Counted from the stretch's first letter, positions 43,939 through 52,649 are shown. The stretch: 64,000 nucleotides of DNA from Brevibacillus_H sp049846925 (GCF_049846925.1 NZ_JBNCMT010000015.1:1-64000), one strand, 5' to 3'. Numbers and translations: made by a program. The notes: generated by a model from the sequence alone, not told the origin.

Positions 43939-45729
43939 TTGAAAATCGTACTCTCCACGTTAAATGCAAAGTTTATTCACTCGTCGCTGGCACTTCGTTA
44001 TTTACGCAGCTATGCAGAAGCGACCTTTCCTGATATTGAGCTGGTAGAATACACGATCAACGATATTACTATGAATATGGTGGGAGATATTTACAAGCGA
44101 CAGCCTGACCTGTTGGCCTTCTCCTGTTATATCTGGAACATTCGGGAGACGTTGGAGGTTGTCCGCAACTTGAAGAAGGTCATGCCTGATCTCCCGATTA
44201 TTCTGGGTGGTCCCGAGGTATCCTATGACACTGATTACTGGCTGCGAGAACATCCGTATGTCGATGTCATCGTAAAGGGCGAAGGGGAGCAAACCTTCCT
44301 GGAGCTGTGCCAGGTGTATGCCAAGGCCAAGGAAACCGGAGAGCCTGCTGCATTGTCTACGGTCGCAGGAATTGCCTACAGGGAGGAAGAGAGTGTCCGT
44401 CTGACTTTTCCACGCATGCAAATTGAGGATTTGAACACGATCCCGTCACCGTATGAAAATCATTTGGACGAGCTGTTGAATCGAGTGGTCTATTTCGAAG
44501 CGTCTCGTGGCTGTCCGTTCAGTTGTCAGTACTGTCTTTCATCGATTGAAAGTGGTGTGCGTTATTTTGATATTGAGCGGGTAAAGCAAGATTTGAAGCG
44601 ATTGGTTGATTACGGCATCAAAACAGTAAAGTTCGTTGACCGTACCTTCAATATCCATAAAAAGTATGCCATGGAAGTCTTTCAGTTTTTAATTGAGAAT
44701 CACAATGGAACGGTTTTCCAATTTGAGATTACCGCAGACATTCTGAAACCGGATGTAGTCGATTTTCTTGCAGAGAATGCTCCACCGGGTATTTTCCGTT
44801 TTGAAATTGGCGTGCAGTCAACAAACGATGAGACGAACCGCCTTGTCCATCGCAGGCAAAACTTCGAAAAGCTGAGTTATACGGTATTGAAAATCAAGGA
44901 ATCTGGAAAAATTGACCAGCATCTTGATTTGATCGCCGGGCTGCCGGAAGAAGACTACTCTTCCTTCCGCAATACATTTAATGAAGTGTTTGCCCTTCGA
45001 CCAGAAGAACTACAACTCGGCTTTTTGAAAATGCTGCGGGGTACAGGAGTGCGAGCTCGGGCGGCTGATCATGGTTATATTTTCCAGGATGAATCCCCTT
45101 ATGAAATTCTGGGGAACAATGTGCTGTCCTTTGGGGATATCCAACGAATCAAGCGGACAGAGGATATTCTGGAAAAATTCTGGAATGCTCATCGGCTGGA
45201 TGTGACGATGGAGTGGGTCATCACTCGACATTTCGAGACTCCATTCGACTTCTTCCAGGAGTTTGGTGATTACTGGGAAGAAAAAGGCTGGAACCGCTTT
45301 GGACATCAGCTCGAAGACTTGTTTTTACGTATGAAAAATTTCCTAGGAAATCGACAAACGGAGAAATTAGAGCATGTCATCAGCTTGATGAAATTCGACT
45401 TTTTACGCAATCAGAAGCATCGGCCACGTAAAATCTGGTGGGATGAAGTGCTGGAGAAACAGGAAGCGATTGCGGTTTTTAATCAGCTAAAGGAGAAGCT
45501 CGAGCAACTTAGGGAAGACTTTGCCCATCATTCACAGAACGAAAAGGATTACTTCAAGCATACGATGGTTACCAATGTATCGTTTGACATTGAGCAGTAT
45601 TTAAAAACTGGCGAGGTTGTAGAAGGGAATTTTGCTTTAATTGTCTACTTCCCTTATCAGGAAAATCAGGAGAATACCTTTACGGTGGTTCGCAATGAAT
45701 CACTCACTCAGCTCGTAACGCCGAATTAA
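43939..45729 (+). CDS. B12-binding-domain radical SAM protein
   Basis: 596 aa. The N-terminal cobalamin-binding-like domain (~1-135; MKIVLSTLNAKFIHSSLALR) is followed by a radical SAM core with ASRGCPFSCQYC (CxxxCxxC), then a C-terminal DUF4080-type region. TTG 43939 is chosen because GTAGGTG is 7 bases upstream and it gives the family start MKIVLSTL; the next TTG (43933) is too near. Members are common in Firmicutes, and the reaction is uncharacterised; methyl or radical chemistry is implied. It follows moaB by 10 bases. Confidence 0.88.
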   Translation: MKIVLSTLNAKFIHSSLALRYLRSYAEATFPDIELVEYTINDITMNMVGDIYKRQPDLLAFSCYIWNIRETLEVVRNLKKVMPDLPIILGGPEVSYDTDYWLREHPYVDVIVKGEGEQTFLELCQVYAKAKETGEPAALSTVAGIAYREEESVRLTFPRMQIEDLNTIPSPYENHLDELLNRVVYFEASRGCPFSCQYCLSSIESGVRYFDIERVKQDLKRLVDYGIKTVKFVDRTFNIHKKYAMEVFQFLIENHNGTVFQFEITADILKPDVVDFLAENAPPGIFRFEIGVQSTNDETNRLVHRRQNFEKLSYTVLKIKESGKIDQHLDLIAGLPEEDYSSFRNTFNEVFALRPEELQLGFLKMLRGTGVRARAADHGYIFQDESPYEILGNNVLSFGDIQRIKRTEDILEKFWNAHRLDVTMEWVITRHFETPFDFFQEFGDYWEEKGWNRFGHQLEDLFLRMKNFLGNRQTEKLEHVISLMKFDFLRNQKHRPRKIWWDEVLEKQEAIAVFNQLKEKLEQLREDFAHHSQNEKDYFKHTMVTNVSFDIEQYLKTGEVVEGNFALIVYFPYQENQENTFTVVRNESLTQLVTPN

Positions 45730-45746
45730 AATTAGACATAACTACA

Positions 45747-45786
45747 AGAGCAGATCCCATCCGATTTTGGGGAATCTGCTCTTTTA
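45747..45786 (+). terminator. Terminator after the radical SAM gene
   Basis: AGAGCAGAT-CCCCA-type stem pairing with GGGG-ATCTGCTCT (one bulge), then TTTT. Confidence 0.9.
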
Positions 45787-45904
45787 CATGTGCTATGTTA
45801 AAATAAATTTCAATAAAAATGTAAAAATTCGGCAACATTTCAAGCATTTATATCGTATACCAAGTAGGAAGTTCAAAACTTGTGAAACTGAGGGTGAATC
45901 GCAG

Positions 45905-46258
45905 TTGGGAAATCGGCTTTTTTTACACAGAAGAAATCGTAACATTACCCTTGTCATTACATTTCTGCTGATTGCTTATGCTGTTCTGTTTGAAGGACAG
46001 CAAACATTGTTTGTGGCGCTACTATTGGTTAACAGCTATGCATTCCTTTTGATGGGGAGTGATAAACGTGCGGCGAAAAAAGGGGACATGCGAATCCCGG
46101 AAGCAAGCTTGTTTTCTGTAGCTGTTCTGGGGGGAGCAGCCGGTATTGGACTTGGTATGCTGTTTTTTCGGCACAAAACACGTCATATCAGCTTTCTTAT
46201 ATTGATACCGATCTGTCTGATCATGCAGTGTTACGGAATCTGGCTGCACCTTCGATAA
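45905..46258 (+). CDS. DUF1294 family membrane protein
   Basis: About 117 aa from TTG 45905, which has GAGGGTG upstream. Two to three short membrane helices enclose the DUF1294 core SDKRAAKKGDMRIPEASL and LGMLFFRHKTRH. The function of the family is unknown. The reading frame is open further upstream through the previous terminator, so the start is uncertain. Next gene 21 bases on. Confidence 0.75.
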   Translation: MGNRLFLHRRNRNITLVITFLLIAYAVLFEGQQTLFVALLLVNSYAFLLMGSDKRAAKKGDMRIPEASLFSVAVLGGAAGIGLGMLFFRHKTRHISFLILIPICLIMQCYGIWLHLR

Positions 46259-46279
46259 TAGGGTATAGGGGAGTAGGAG

Positions 46280-47731
46280 ATGACAAAAAAGCTGAAGTTT
46301 GTTTTGATCACTTTCCTTTTTTTGGTGTTTTCCCTTCAATCCGGCGCTTTTGCTGAGGAACAGATAAATCCAGCATTGGATCTTCCAGTCGAACAAGTAA
46401 ATCAGTATACATTTAAAAATGGTCTGTTTTGGCATAAAAACGTGCAATACGCCAATGGGGATACTTACTGGTTCAAGCGATTCTCGTTTCAGAAAGCAAG
46501 CAAAGAGAAGTTTTCTTTTTCTTTTGAAGTACCAGGAAAAAATGGAAGTTTTCGCTATGTAGAACGGACATTAAGTCCTGACGGCAAGATCATGAAGGTA
46601 TGGAAGACGATCGCTTTATCGAATGAAATGGTACTTCCACGCTCGTATGGCTTTATTGATACGGATGAAAGGCATGTGTTGGTCAGTTTTCCTGATATCT
46701 ATAAAAAAGGACTGTACAATACCCTGACAGAAATGCCGAATTCGTATCCCCTGCGCATCCAGCAAGTTGAGAGCGGATACAAGGTAATCATCGAATTTTC
46801 TCAGGTACCGGATACGATTGGTGAAATATGGGCACTGGAATCATCAGAGCCGCTAGTAGATTGGGCAAGGCCTGGAATGCCAGAAATCTGGCTTCTTTTG
46901 GACCTGTCAGTGGATCAGAAATGGTCGTGGGACGGCTTTTATGTACGGACGCCATCGACTTATTATCCGACAGGGCGCAATCATTTTTGGCGTCTGCCAG
47001 AGAACTATGTGGCCCGTTCCTTTGTTATCACAGGGGGATCGAGAGCAGCAGATGATTTAGGGTGGGTCATGGTCAAGACAGTCCTTCCCCAGCAAAATGA
47101 GCACGGCTTCTGGCCATCTCTGCCACAATCCAACTGGTTAAAGGAGGATTACGGGATTGAAGCAGGGTTTTTCGATACCCGTTTCAATACGGACATGGGT
47201 TACTTGATTGCCAAAGCAGCAGCCAAATATCAGGACCCTCAGTTTGTGGTCGCCAATCTGCGCTATGCAGAGTTTCTGTTGCGCTATTGCGAAGAGCACC
47301 ATACGGTAGTTCAAGGGGAAAAAGATGGCTGGCTGATCGATGACTATGCCCATTTCGAAAAAGAGCACCTGAAGACACACACGAGTCTGAATCATCAATT
47401 ACAGGAAATTGTCTACTTCATGGAGATGTATTCATTAACGGCAGATGGCAGATATCAGGAAATGGCGAATAAACTGTTATACGGGGTAAAAAATACGACG
47501 GAGCTTTGGATTCAACCATCAGGCAACCTTTATTATGGTTATTTTCCGAGCGGTGAGATGGGCCGACAAGATTATCCGTTTCTCACATACAATGATTTAT
47601 GGTTGACGCAATGGTATTTGCTCAAACAGACCGGGAAGCTTGATCCTGATCTAACCACATTAATGGAGAGCAAAAAAAGCTGGATGGATGCCAATGGGAT
47701 AGATGGATATCGCAAGGAGCCCATACGTTAG
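46280..47731 (+). CDS. Exported protein of unknown function
   Basis: 483 aa. A Sec signal peptide is at residues 1-25 (LVFSLQSGAFAEE). The N-terminal half is beta-rich. From about residue 300 the sequence reads as helical pairs (RFNTDMGYLIAKAAAKY, VANLRYAEFLLRYCEEH, LNHQLQEIVYFMEMYSLT), which resembles the alpha/alpha-toroid fold of polysaccharide-active enzymes such as C5-epimerases or lyases. No family was recognised with certainty, and no catalytic residues are assigned. Probably co-transcribed with the DUF1294 gene. Confidence 0.7.
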   Translation: MTKKLKFVLITFLFLVFSLQSGAFAEEQINPALDLPVEQVNQYTFKNGLFWHKNVQYANGDTYWFKRFSFQKASKEKFSFSFEVPGKNGSFRYVERTLSPDGKIMKVWKTIALSNEMVLPRSYGFIDTDERHVLVSFPDIYKKGLYNTLTEMPNSYPLRIQQVESGYKVIIEFSQVPDTIGEIWALESSEPLVDWARPGMPEIWLLLDLSVDQKWSWDGFYVRTPSTYYPTGRNHFWRLPENYVARSFVITGGSRAADDLGWVMVKTVLPQQNEHGFWPSLPQSNWLKEDYGIEAGFFDTRFNTDMGYLIAKAAAKYQDPQFVVANLRYAEFLLRYCEEHHTVVQGEKDGWLIDDYAHFEKEHLKTHTSLNHQLQEIVYFMEMYSLTADGRYQEMANKLLYGVKNTTELWIQPSGNLYYGYFPSGEMGRQDYPFLTYNDLWLTQWYLLKQTGKLDPDLTTLMESKKSWMDANGIDGYRKEPIR

Positions 47732-47751
47732 CAGTTGTGGACTAACTGCTA
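47729..47751 (+). terminator. Weak hairpin overlapping the stop codon
   Basis: Perfect 8-bp arms TAGCAGTT / AACTGCTA with a 7-base loop, beginning at the stop codon of the exported protein. There is no T tract, so it may be an mRNA-end stabiliser rather than an intrinsic terminator. Confidence 0.4.
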
Positions 47752-47829
47752 CCCGCTGGAAAATCATGCTTTTCTTTTGAAAAGAACAAGGTATGATTAA
47801 GAGAGTGATTTTTTACAGAATGAGAGGAA

Positions 47830-48029
47830 GTTCAAAAAGTCCGGGAAACATAGCGTTCGAATTTCTGCGTTGCGTTGCCCCTCCGCTGCTCACGTAGTCT
47901 CACCTACGTTGAAGCTGCGCTCCACAGGACGTGGGAGTGTCGACGTTCCAACAGGACGTTGGGCATTTAGTCGACCTCGGGTCTTCCGCGCCTTGAACTT
48001 CGAGGCTCTGTTTGTCCTCCTTTTTGAAC
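47830..48029. repeat. Dispersed palindromic element, 200-bp form
   Basis: Exactly 200 bp bounded by GTTCAAAAAG and CTTTTTGAAC. Internal hairpins include CACGTAG / CTACGTtG and CCTCG / CGAGG. No plausible coding frame. The terminal sequence GTTCAAAAAGTCCGGGAAAC and the inner right flank TTGTCCTCC are shared with the 40-bp form at 52567-52606, which looks like an internal deletion of it. It ends 25 bases before the M42 peptidase start. Confidence 0.85.
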
Positions 48030-48054
48030 TCGATCTTGATTGGAGGATGAATGC

Positions 48055-49137
48055 ATGCAGGATACTTTGCTTGAGATGTTCCGGGAGTTGACGGAAGCAC
48101 CAGGAGCACCTGGCTTCGAAAAAGAAGCTCGTAACGTAATGAAAAAATACATAGAGCCACATGTCGATGATGTAAGCTATGACGGCCTGGGAAGCATCAT
48201 TGGCACAAAAATGGGTGACACCAATGGCCCGAAAATTTTGTTGGCAGGGCATTTGGACGAAGTAGGTTTCATGGTTACCCAAATAACGGATGACGGTTTT
48301 ATCAAATTCCAGCCCCTTGGCGGTTGGTGGTCGCAAGTCATGCTTGCACAGCGCGTACATATTCAGACAAAGAACGGGTTGATCGAAGGGATTGTCGGTT
48401 CGGTTCCTCCTCACCTGATGAGTGTAGAAGCACGACGCAAAGTCGTTGAGATCAAGGATATGTTTATCGATGTAGGGGCATCAAGCAAAGCAGAAGCAGG
48501 AGAGTTCGGCATCCGTCCGGGCGATGCAATTGTTCCGATTTGTCCATTCTCTGTGATGAATAATCCCAAGCTGATGGTTGCCAAAGCATGGGATAACCGC
48601 CTTGGATGTGCAGTGGCAATTGAAGTTGCGAAGCGGATTAAAGAGCGTCAACACCCGAATACAGTCTATGCAGTGGGAACCGTGCAAGAGGAAGTGGGCT
48701 CCCGTGGTGGACGTACCGTTGCTCAAATGCTCAAGCCTGACATTGCAATTGCAGTAGATGTGGGGATTGCAGGAGATACGCCGGGTATTAACCGCAACCA
48801 GGCTCCTTCCAAAATGGGGGCAGGTCCTGAAATATGCTTGTATGATGCAACGATGATCGCACATCCAGGGTTGCGTGACTTTGTCGTATCGGTTGCAGAG
48901 GAAGAAAAAATTCCGTATCAATTCTCCACAGTTCCAGGTGGTGGAACGGATGCAGGACCAATGCACACGGTTGGAAGCGGTGTTCCGTCTATTGCTCTTG
49001 CTGTACCAACCCGTTACATTCACAGCCATGCGTCAATTTTGCATTACGATGATTTCGAAAACCTCGTCAAGCTAATCGTTGCTCTGGTGGAGCGGCTCGA
49101 TCAGAAGAAAGTAGATGAGCTGCGTACCTATATCTAG
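48055..49137 (+). CDS. M42 family metallo-aminopeptidase
   Basis: 360 aa. Dinuclear-metal (Zn/Co) glutamyl/deblocking aminopeptidase fold of the YtoP/YsdC/FrvX group. Ligand and catalytic motifs: AGHLDEVG, AWDNRLG, TVQEEVGSRG, IAVDVGIAG and the C-terminal RYIHSHAS. The start is ATG 48055, 7 bases after GGAGGA. Cytoplasmic peptide turnover. The palindromic element directly upstream separates it from any older promoter. Confidence 0.93.
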   Translation: MQDTLLEMFRELTEAPGAPGFEKEARNVMKKYIEPHVDDVSYDGLGSIIGTKMGDTNGPKILLAGHLDEVGFMVTQITDDGFIKFQPLGGWWSQVMLAQRVHIQTKNGLIEGIVGSVPPHLMSVEARRKVVEIKDMFIDVGASSKAEAGEFGIRPGDAIVPICPFSVMNNPKLMVAKAWDNRLGCAVAIEVAKRIKERQHPNTVYAVGTVQEEVGSRGGRTVAQMLKPDIAIAVDVGIAGDTPGINRNQAPSKMGAGPEICLYDATMIAHPGLRDFVVSVAEEEKIPYQFSTVPGGGTDAGPMHTVGSGVPSIALAVPTRYIHSHASILHYDDFENLVKLIVALVERLDQKKVDELRTYI

Positions 49138-49142
49138 AAATG

Positions 49143-49180
49143 AAAGAGCGCCATTGTGGAAGTCCGCAATGGCGCTTTTA
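49143..49180 (+). terminator. Terminator of the M42 gene
   Basis: AAAGAGCGCCATTG / CAATGGCGCTTTT stem, 6 bases after the stop. Confidence 0.92.
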
Positions 49181-49195
49181 TGTGTTGGGTGGGTT

Positions 49196-49432
49196 TTATA
49201 CGGGAGAGCCTACATTTTCTGGAATGTGCGAAGAGATAGTGCTTACCATTTGTTGGCGAGTGTTTTCATCACTGTTTTGCCATAAGACTTCAAACAGCAC
49301 ACCCAGACCTGGGAGTGTTTTTTCCTGTCCTGAACTGATTGCATCCGTAATGGTATCTTTCACAGCCGTCGCATCAGAGCCCTGCATTTTGTACATGATT
49401 GCTTGTCGAAGATTTAACAGGTTAATGTTCAC
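49196..49432 (-). CDS. sspI: Small acid-soluble spore protein SspI
   Basis: 78 aa with the SspI pattern: NLRQAIMYKMQG, AISSGQEKTLPGLGVLFEVL. It is packed into the developing spore under forespore control and shows that the host sporulates. GTG 49432 lies 9 bases after AAGGAGGGA. In B. subtilis sspI sits next to ysgA-pheS-pheT; the same neighbourhood is kept here with ktrC inserted. Confidence 0.92.
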   Translation of the reverse strand: MNINLLNLRQAIMYKMQGSDATAVKDTITDAISSGQEKTLPGLGVLFEVLWQNSDENTRQQMVSTISSHIPENVGSPV

Positions 49433-49511
49433 GGTAATAGCTCCCTCCTTAAGACAGTTAATAAGGTACCTATTTGTAGTATTGGTTTATCGCTTTTGCC
49501 CAATACTTTTT

Positions 49512-49541
49512 TTGAAGAGAGATATTTGGATATGTTATAAT
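49512..49541 (+). promoter_or_regulatory. Sigma-A promoter of ktrC
   Basis: TTGAAG (49512-49517) and TATAAT (49536-49541) with an 18-base spacer, 30 bases before the gene. Confidence 0.65.
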
Positions 49542-49571
49542 TTCCGTTGAAGTAAAGAGGAGTGGAAAAAT

Positions 49572-50225
49572 ATGGCGAAGCAGTTTGCGATAATTGGTTT
49601 GGGGCGATTCGGCTCCAGTGTTGCTCGGACTCTGTATGAAATGGATTTCGAGGTTATGGGAATTGACGAAAATGAAGATCGAATCAATGAAATTATTCAA
49701 TACGTAACACATGCGGTAGTTGCTGATTCGACAGATGAAATGGCGCTGAAAGAAATTGGCATACGCAATTTTGATGTGGTTGTCGTTGCGATTGGTGCCG
49801 ATATTCAAGCGAGCATCTTGACCGTACTCATCTTAAAAGAAATGGGCGTCAAGAAAATCGTGGCCAAAGCGCAGAATGAACGTCATGGACAAGTTCTGTA
49901 TAAAGTGGGAGCAGACCGGGTGGTATTCCCTGAGCGAGACATGGGTGTCCGGGTAGCACACAATCTGATCTCGGCCAACGTACTCGATTTCATTGAGCTT
50001 GCCGAAGACTACAGTGTAGCAGAAGTTGTGGTCTCCAGAAGTATGGTCAGCAATACACTCCGTCAGTTGGATGTTCGTGCTAAATTCGGTGTCAACGTTA
50101 TCGCGATCAAAAGTGGCGAAAACTTCAATATAGCGCCAGGACCAGATGAAGTCATTAAGGAAAAAGATGTGCTAGTCGTCATTGGACATAATAGGGACTT
50201 AAAGGATTTCGAGGAGCAGGAATAA
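49572..50225 (+). CDS. ktrC: K+ uptake gating protein, KtrC/KtrA type (RCK)
   Basis: 217 aa. RCK_N Rossmann domain (FAIIGLGRFGSSVARTLYE, then acidic GIDENEDR for nucleotide ribose) plus an RCK_C ligand domain (~135-217). It forms the cytoplasmic octameric ring that gates a KtrB/KtrD membrane subunit with ATP/ADP and c-di-AMP in characterised systems. The partner in this window is the ktrB gene at 39830-41182. GAGGAG ribosome-binding site. Confidence 0.92.
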   Translation: MAKQFAIIGLGRFGSSVARTLYEMDFEVMGIDENEDRINEIIQYVTHAVVADSTDEMALKEIGIRNFDVVVVAIGADIQASILTVLILKEMGVKKIVAKAQNERHGQVLYKVGADRVVFPERDMGVRVAHNLISANVLDFIELAEDYSVAEVVVSRSMVSNTLRQLDVRAKFGVNVIAIKSGENFNIAPGPDEVIKEKDVLVVIGHNRDLKDFEEQE

Positions 50226-50228
50226 AAG

Positions 50229-51044
50229 ATGAACTGGGAAACCATTACCTCACTGCAAAATCCGTTGGTAAAACGGCTGCATCAGCTTCATCAGAAAAAA
50301 GAACGAGACGCTTCGGGCACATACCTGATTGAAGGGATTCACCTAGTGGAGGAAGCATTACGCACCTCACAGGATGTTGTTACTCTGCTGTTCGATCAGG
50401 AACAGATGGCAGACAAAACAATCATCAATTTGCTCAGCAACGTGCAAGCTGATACGAAACTGATTGCCACGACTCCACAAGTAATTGAGAAGCTTTCCGA
50501 TACCAAGTCGCCTCAGGGAGTAATTGCGGAGGTTCACAAGCAATTTTTGCAATGGCAGAAATGGTGGAGCACGACAAAAGAACGTGATTTTCTGTTGCTT
50601 GTCCTCGATGAAATCCAGGACCCCGGCAATCTCGGAACAATGCTCAGAACGGCGGATGCCGCAGGTGTTGACGGAGTAATCCTGTGTGGCGGCAACGTAG
50701 ATTTATACAACGGCAAAGTGGTACGCTCCACGATGGGGTCGTTATTCCGTATTCCTGTCTTTACGATTGACGGAGCTACTGCGGGAAATGAAATCCTCTC
50801 TGCCGGTGGACAACTGCTGGTCACTTCTTTGGGAGAATCAAGTAAGTCGTATGATTCCCCTATTTATCACGGGAAGATCGCCATCGTCATTGGAAACGAA
50901 GGACGAGGTGTGTCTAGGGAAATGCTGGCGAATGCGACCGAGACAGTGCACATTCCGCTGTATGGTGGGGCAGAATCACTGAATGCGGCAGTTGCTACGG
51001 GGATTATGCTGTACGAGGCAAAGCGTCAGCGTGCAAATACATAA
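50229..51044 (+). CDS. TrmH/SpoU-family RNA 2'-O-methyltransferase (YsgA-like)
   Basis: 271 aa. N-terminal RNA-binding substrate domain (~1-100; TSLQNPLVKRLHQLHQKKER) and a C-terminal SPOUT knot with motifs LDEIQDPGNLGTMLRTADAAG, IVIGNEGRG and VHIPLYGGAESLNAAVATGI. It lies upstream of pheST as ysgA does in B. subtilis. It starts 4 bases after ktrC, so the two are read together. The target nucleotide is unknown. Confidence 0.92.
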   Translation: MNWETITSLQNPLVKRLHQLHQKKERDASGTYLIEGIHLVEEALRTSQDVVTLLFDQEQMADKTIINLLSNVQADTKLIATTPQVIEKLSDTKSPQGVIAEVHKQFLQWQKWWSTTKERDFLLLVLDEIQDPGNLGTMLRTADAAGVDGVILCGGNVDLYNGKVVRSTMGSLFRIPVFTIDGATAGNEILSAGGQLLVTSLGESSKSYDSPIYHGKIAIVIGNEGRGVSREMLANATETVHIPLYGGAESLNAAVATGIMLYEAKRQRANT

Positions 51045-51171
51045 TTTCGTATCAAAAATAATGGAGCAATCTTCGAATCGGTAAGTTTTGATGTCACTTA
51101 ACTTATTTCAGATTTGGATGGTTGCTCCTTTTTTCATTTCCTGGATGACAGAAAAGGGAGGTGCGCACTCC

Positions 51172-51336
51172 ATGTACTGGATTTTTGGCTCCATCATCAC
51201 ATTGTTGGTAATTGCCGGATTTTGTGTTGACAGACAACGCCGAAAGAAGGGGCTTCATACACAAATCGATGTGCAAGCGGGTATGAGAAGCGCAGAAGGA
51301 GAAGCAGAATCAAAAACTAGGATGGATAGTCCCTAA
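51172..51336 (+). CDS. Small single-pass membrane protein
   Basis: 54 aa from ATG 51172, with GGGAGG upstream. One membrane helix (YWIFGSIITLLVIAGFCV) is followed by a basic stretch DRQRRKKG and a hydrophilic tail. Not recognised as a named family. The frame is open upstream but has no ribosome-binding site there. Confidence 0.6.
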   Translation: MYWIFGSIITLLVIAGFCVDRQRRKKGLHTQIDVQAGMRSAEGEAESKTRMDSP

Positions 51337-51379
51337 GCAATGAGAAGGAAGAGTAATTTGCAAGTAACATGCAAAAGAA

Positions 51380-51426
51380 AACGAGCCTCTAGAATAGCAA
51401 CTTGAAGCTCGTTAACCATTTTTTTG
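51380..51426. terminator. Bidirectional terminator
   Basis: AACGAGC / GCTCGTT arms with a ~20-base loop, T-rich on the plus side (ATTTTTTT) and, read from the other strand, TTTTCTTTT. It lies between converging genes. Confidence 0.7.
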
Positions 51427-51451
51427 CAATGATTTAAAGTCTGAACTGTTT

Positions 51452-52189
51452 TTATGCCTCAGCAGCCTCCCGTGAATCAAGCATTTCTGCCTCACGTACC
51501 TGCTTATACTCTTCTCGTGCCAATTGCCACTGATCTCTAGCCATCTGTATCGTTCCTTGTTCAACGGTACGATCTTTCAGCTCAATGGTTTTGCCAAAAT
51601 AACGGATGGCTTTGTCAAATTCACCTATACGTCGAAACAATTCACCGATCAGGTAAAGGATGCGAGCCTCGGACATCTCTTTGTCACCTTTGACATAATC
51701 GGAATGGATATAAGATTCCTCATATTCCTTGGCGGCCATGCGCAGAAATCGTTGCTCTTCCTGCTCATTTTCCAGAAAGCGATACAACCACGCCAGACGA
51801 AGGTAGAGACCAGCTTTTACACTGTGGGCTTCATTTTTCAACTCAGCAGTAAATCCGGCAAGTTTGAAGCAAGCGATCGCTTCCGGGATGGAGCGTGTCA
51901 GGCCGAATTCTTTTTCTGTCCACTTCGTGAAGATGTTGTCATGTATCCGTTTTTTCGTGAGTGGAGAGAATACCGGCAAGAACTGATCCGTAAAGGCATA
52001 ACCACAGTTTGGACATACCTGGACAGTATACAAAACCGGATTTGCCGATTGCTGTTTGTAATAGGTGCAAAAATCGCTGTCTCTTTTCAATACGCTCTGG
52101 GAATTTCGACGCACTTTTTTGCTGGTAAATGGCGTAGAGCAGAACTGACATTCATAATGTTTGTCGTAAAAATAGTCCTGTTGTATCAT
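51452..52189 (-). CDS. DUF2225 family protein (zinc-ribbon plus TPR-like)
   Basis: 245 aa. Two CxxC pairs (YECQFCSTPF near residue 13; QVCPNCGYAF near 58) suggest a zinc-binding N-terminal domain. The remaining ~150 residues read as helical TPR-like repeats (RILYLIGELFRRIGEFDKAIRYFGKTIEL). Function unknown. GGAGG lies about 11 bases before the ATG. Divergent from the pheST leader. Confidence 0.85.
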   Translation of the reverse strand: MIQQDYFYDKHYECQFCSTPFTSKKVRRNSQSVLKRDSDFCTYYKQQSANPVLYTVQVCPNCGYAFTDQFLPVFSPLTKKRIHDNIFTKWTEKEFGLTRSIPEAIACFKLAGFTAELKNEAHSVKAGLYLRLAWLYRFLENEQEEQRFLRMAAKEYEESYIHSDYVKGDKEMSEARILYLIGELFRRIGEFDKAIRYFGKTIELKDRTVEQGTIQMARDQWQLAREEYKQVREAEMLDSREAAEA

Positions 52190-52248
52190 CTTGAAATCAG
52201 CCTCCAGTACTAATATACCAGAAATAAGCCCAAATGTTTGGTACGAAT

Positions 52249-52277
52249 TTGCAACAAAAAGAGTTTTACGGTATAAT
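52249..52277 (+). promoter_or_regulatory. Sigma-A promoter of pheST
   Basis: TTGCAA (52249-52254) and TATAAT (52272-52277) separated by 17 bases, just upstream of the T-box leader. Confidence 0.8.
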
Positions 52278-52289
52278 TTCTGAAAGCTG

Positions 52290-52559
52290 TTAAGGAAATA
52301 TGTTGGTAAAGCGATGAAGGAGACTAGTACAGGAGACGTACCGTTTTCAGGGAGGAATTGCCACAGACTGCAAGCAATTCTACGTGAACCTCTTGGAATT
52401 CACTCTGGAGCTGATTTCTGAAGCCTTTTTCAAGGTAGTAGGAGTATACCGGTTTCATCCCGTTATCGATGATCTAAGTGAGGCAGAGCAGTTTTGCCTA
52501 ATTAGGGTGGTACCGCGAGAATAACTCGTCCCTTCTGTGGGGCGGGTTTTTTATTTTTT
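52290..52559 (+). ncRNA. T-box leader, phenylalanine specifier
   Basis: T-box sequence AATTAGGGTGGTACCGCG at 52500-52517, then a G/C-rich terminator (ACTCGTCCC / GGGGCGGGT) with a long T tract ending near 52559. Stem I presents TTC (Phe) at 52399-52401 in the context TTGGAA-TTC-ACTCTGGAG. Uncharged tRNA-Phe relieves termination ahead of pheS. Confidence 0.95.
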
Positions 52560-52566
52560 AGAGGAC

Positions 52567-52606
52567 GTTCAAAAAGTCTGGGAAACATTGTCCTCCCTTT
52601 TTGAAC
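52567..52606. repeat. Dispersed palindromic element, 40-bp form
   Basis: GTTCAAAAAG and CTTTTTGAAC ends with a 20-base interior (TCTGGGAAACATTGTCCTCC) that joins the two terminal segments of the 200-bp form. It lies in the pheS leader, 8 bases after the T-box terminator and 44 bases before the start codon. Confidence 0.85.
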
Positions 52607-52649
52607 AGGATCTTTTAAGAAAGCAATCAATTTTGAAGGAGCGATGGTT

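Noticed and set aside
47890..48414. Minus-strand frame spanning the 200-bp repeat and the M42 gene start
   Set aside because: It crosses a repeat boundary into an antisense frame and has no ribosome-binding site.
51062..51134. GGAGCAA / TTGCTCC pair followed by T residues after the ysgA-like gene
   Set aside because: The loop is over 50 bases, so it is too weak to claim as a terminator, though it may contribute.
51524..52213. 229-codon plus-strand frame opposite the DUF2225 gene
   Set aside because: The minus-strand protein has clear CxxC pairs and a family match; the plus frame has neither.
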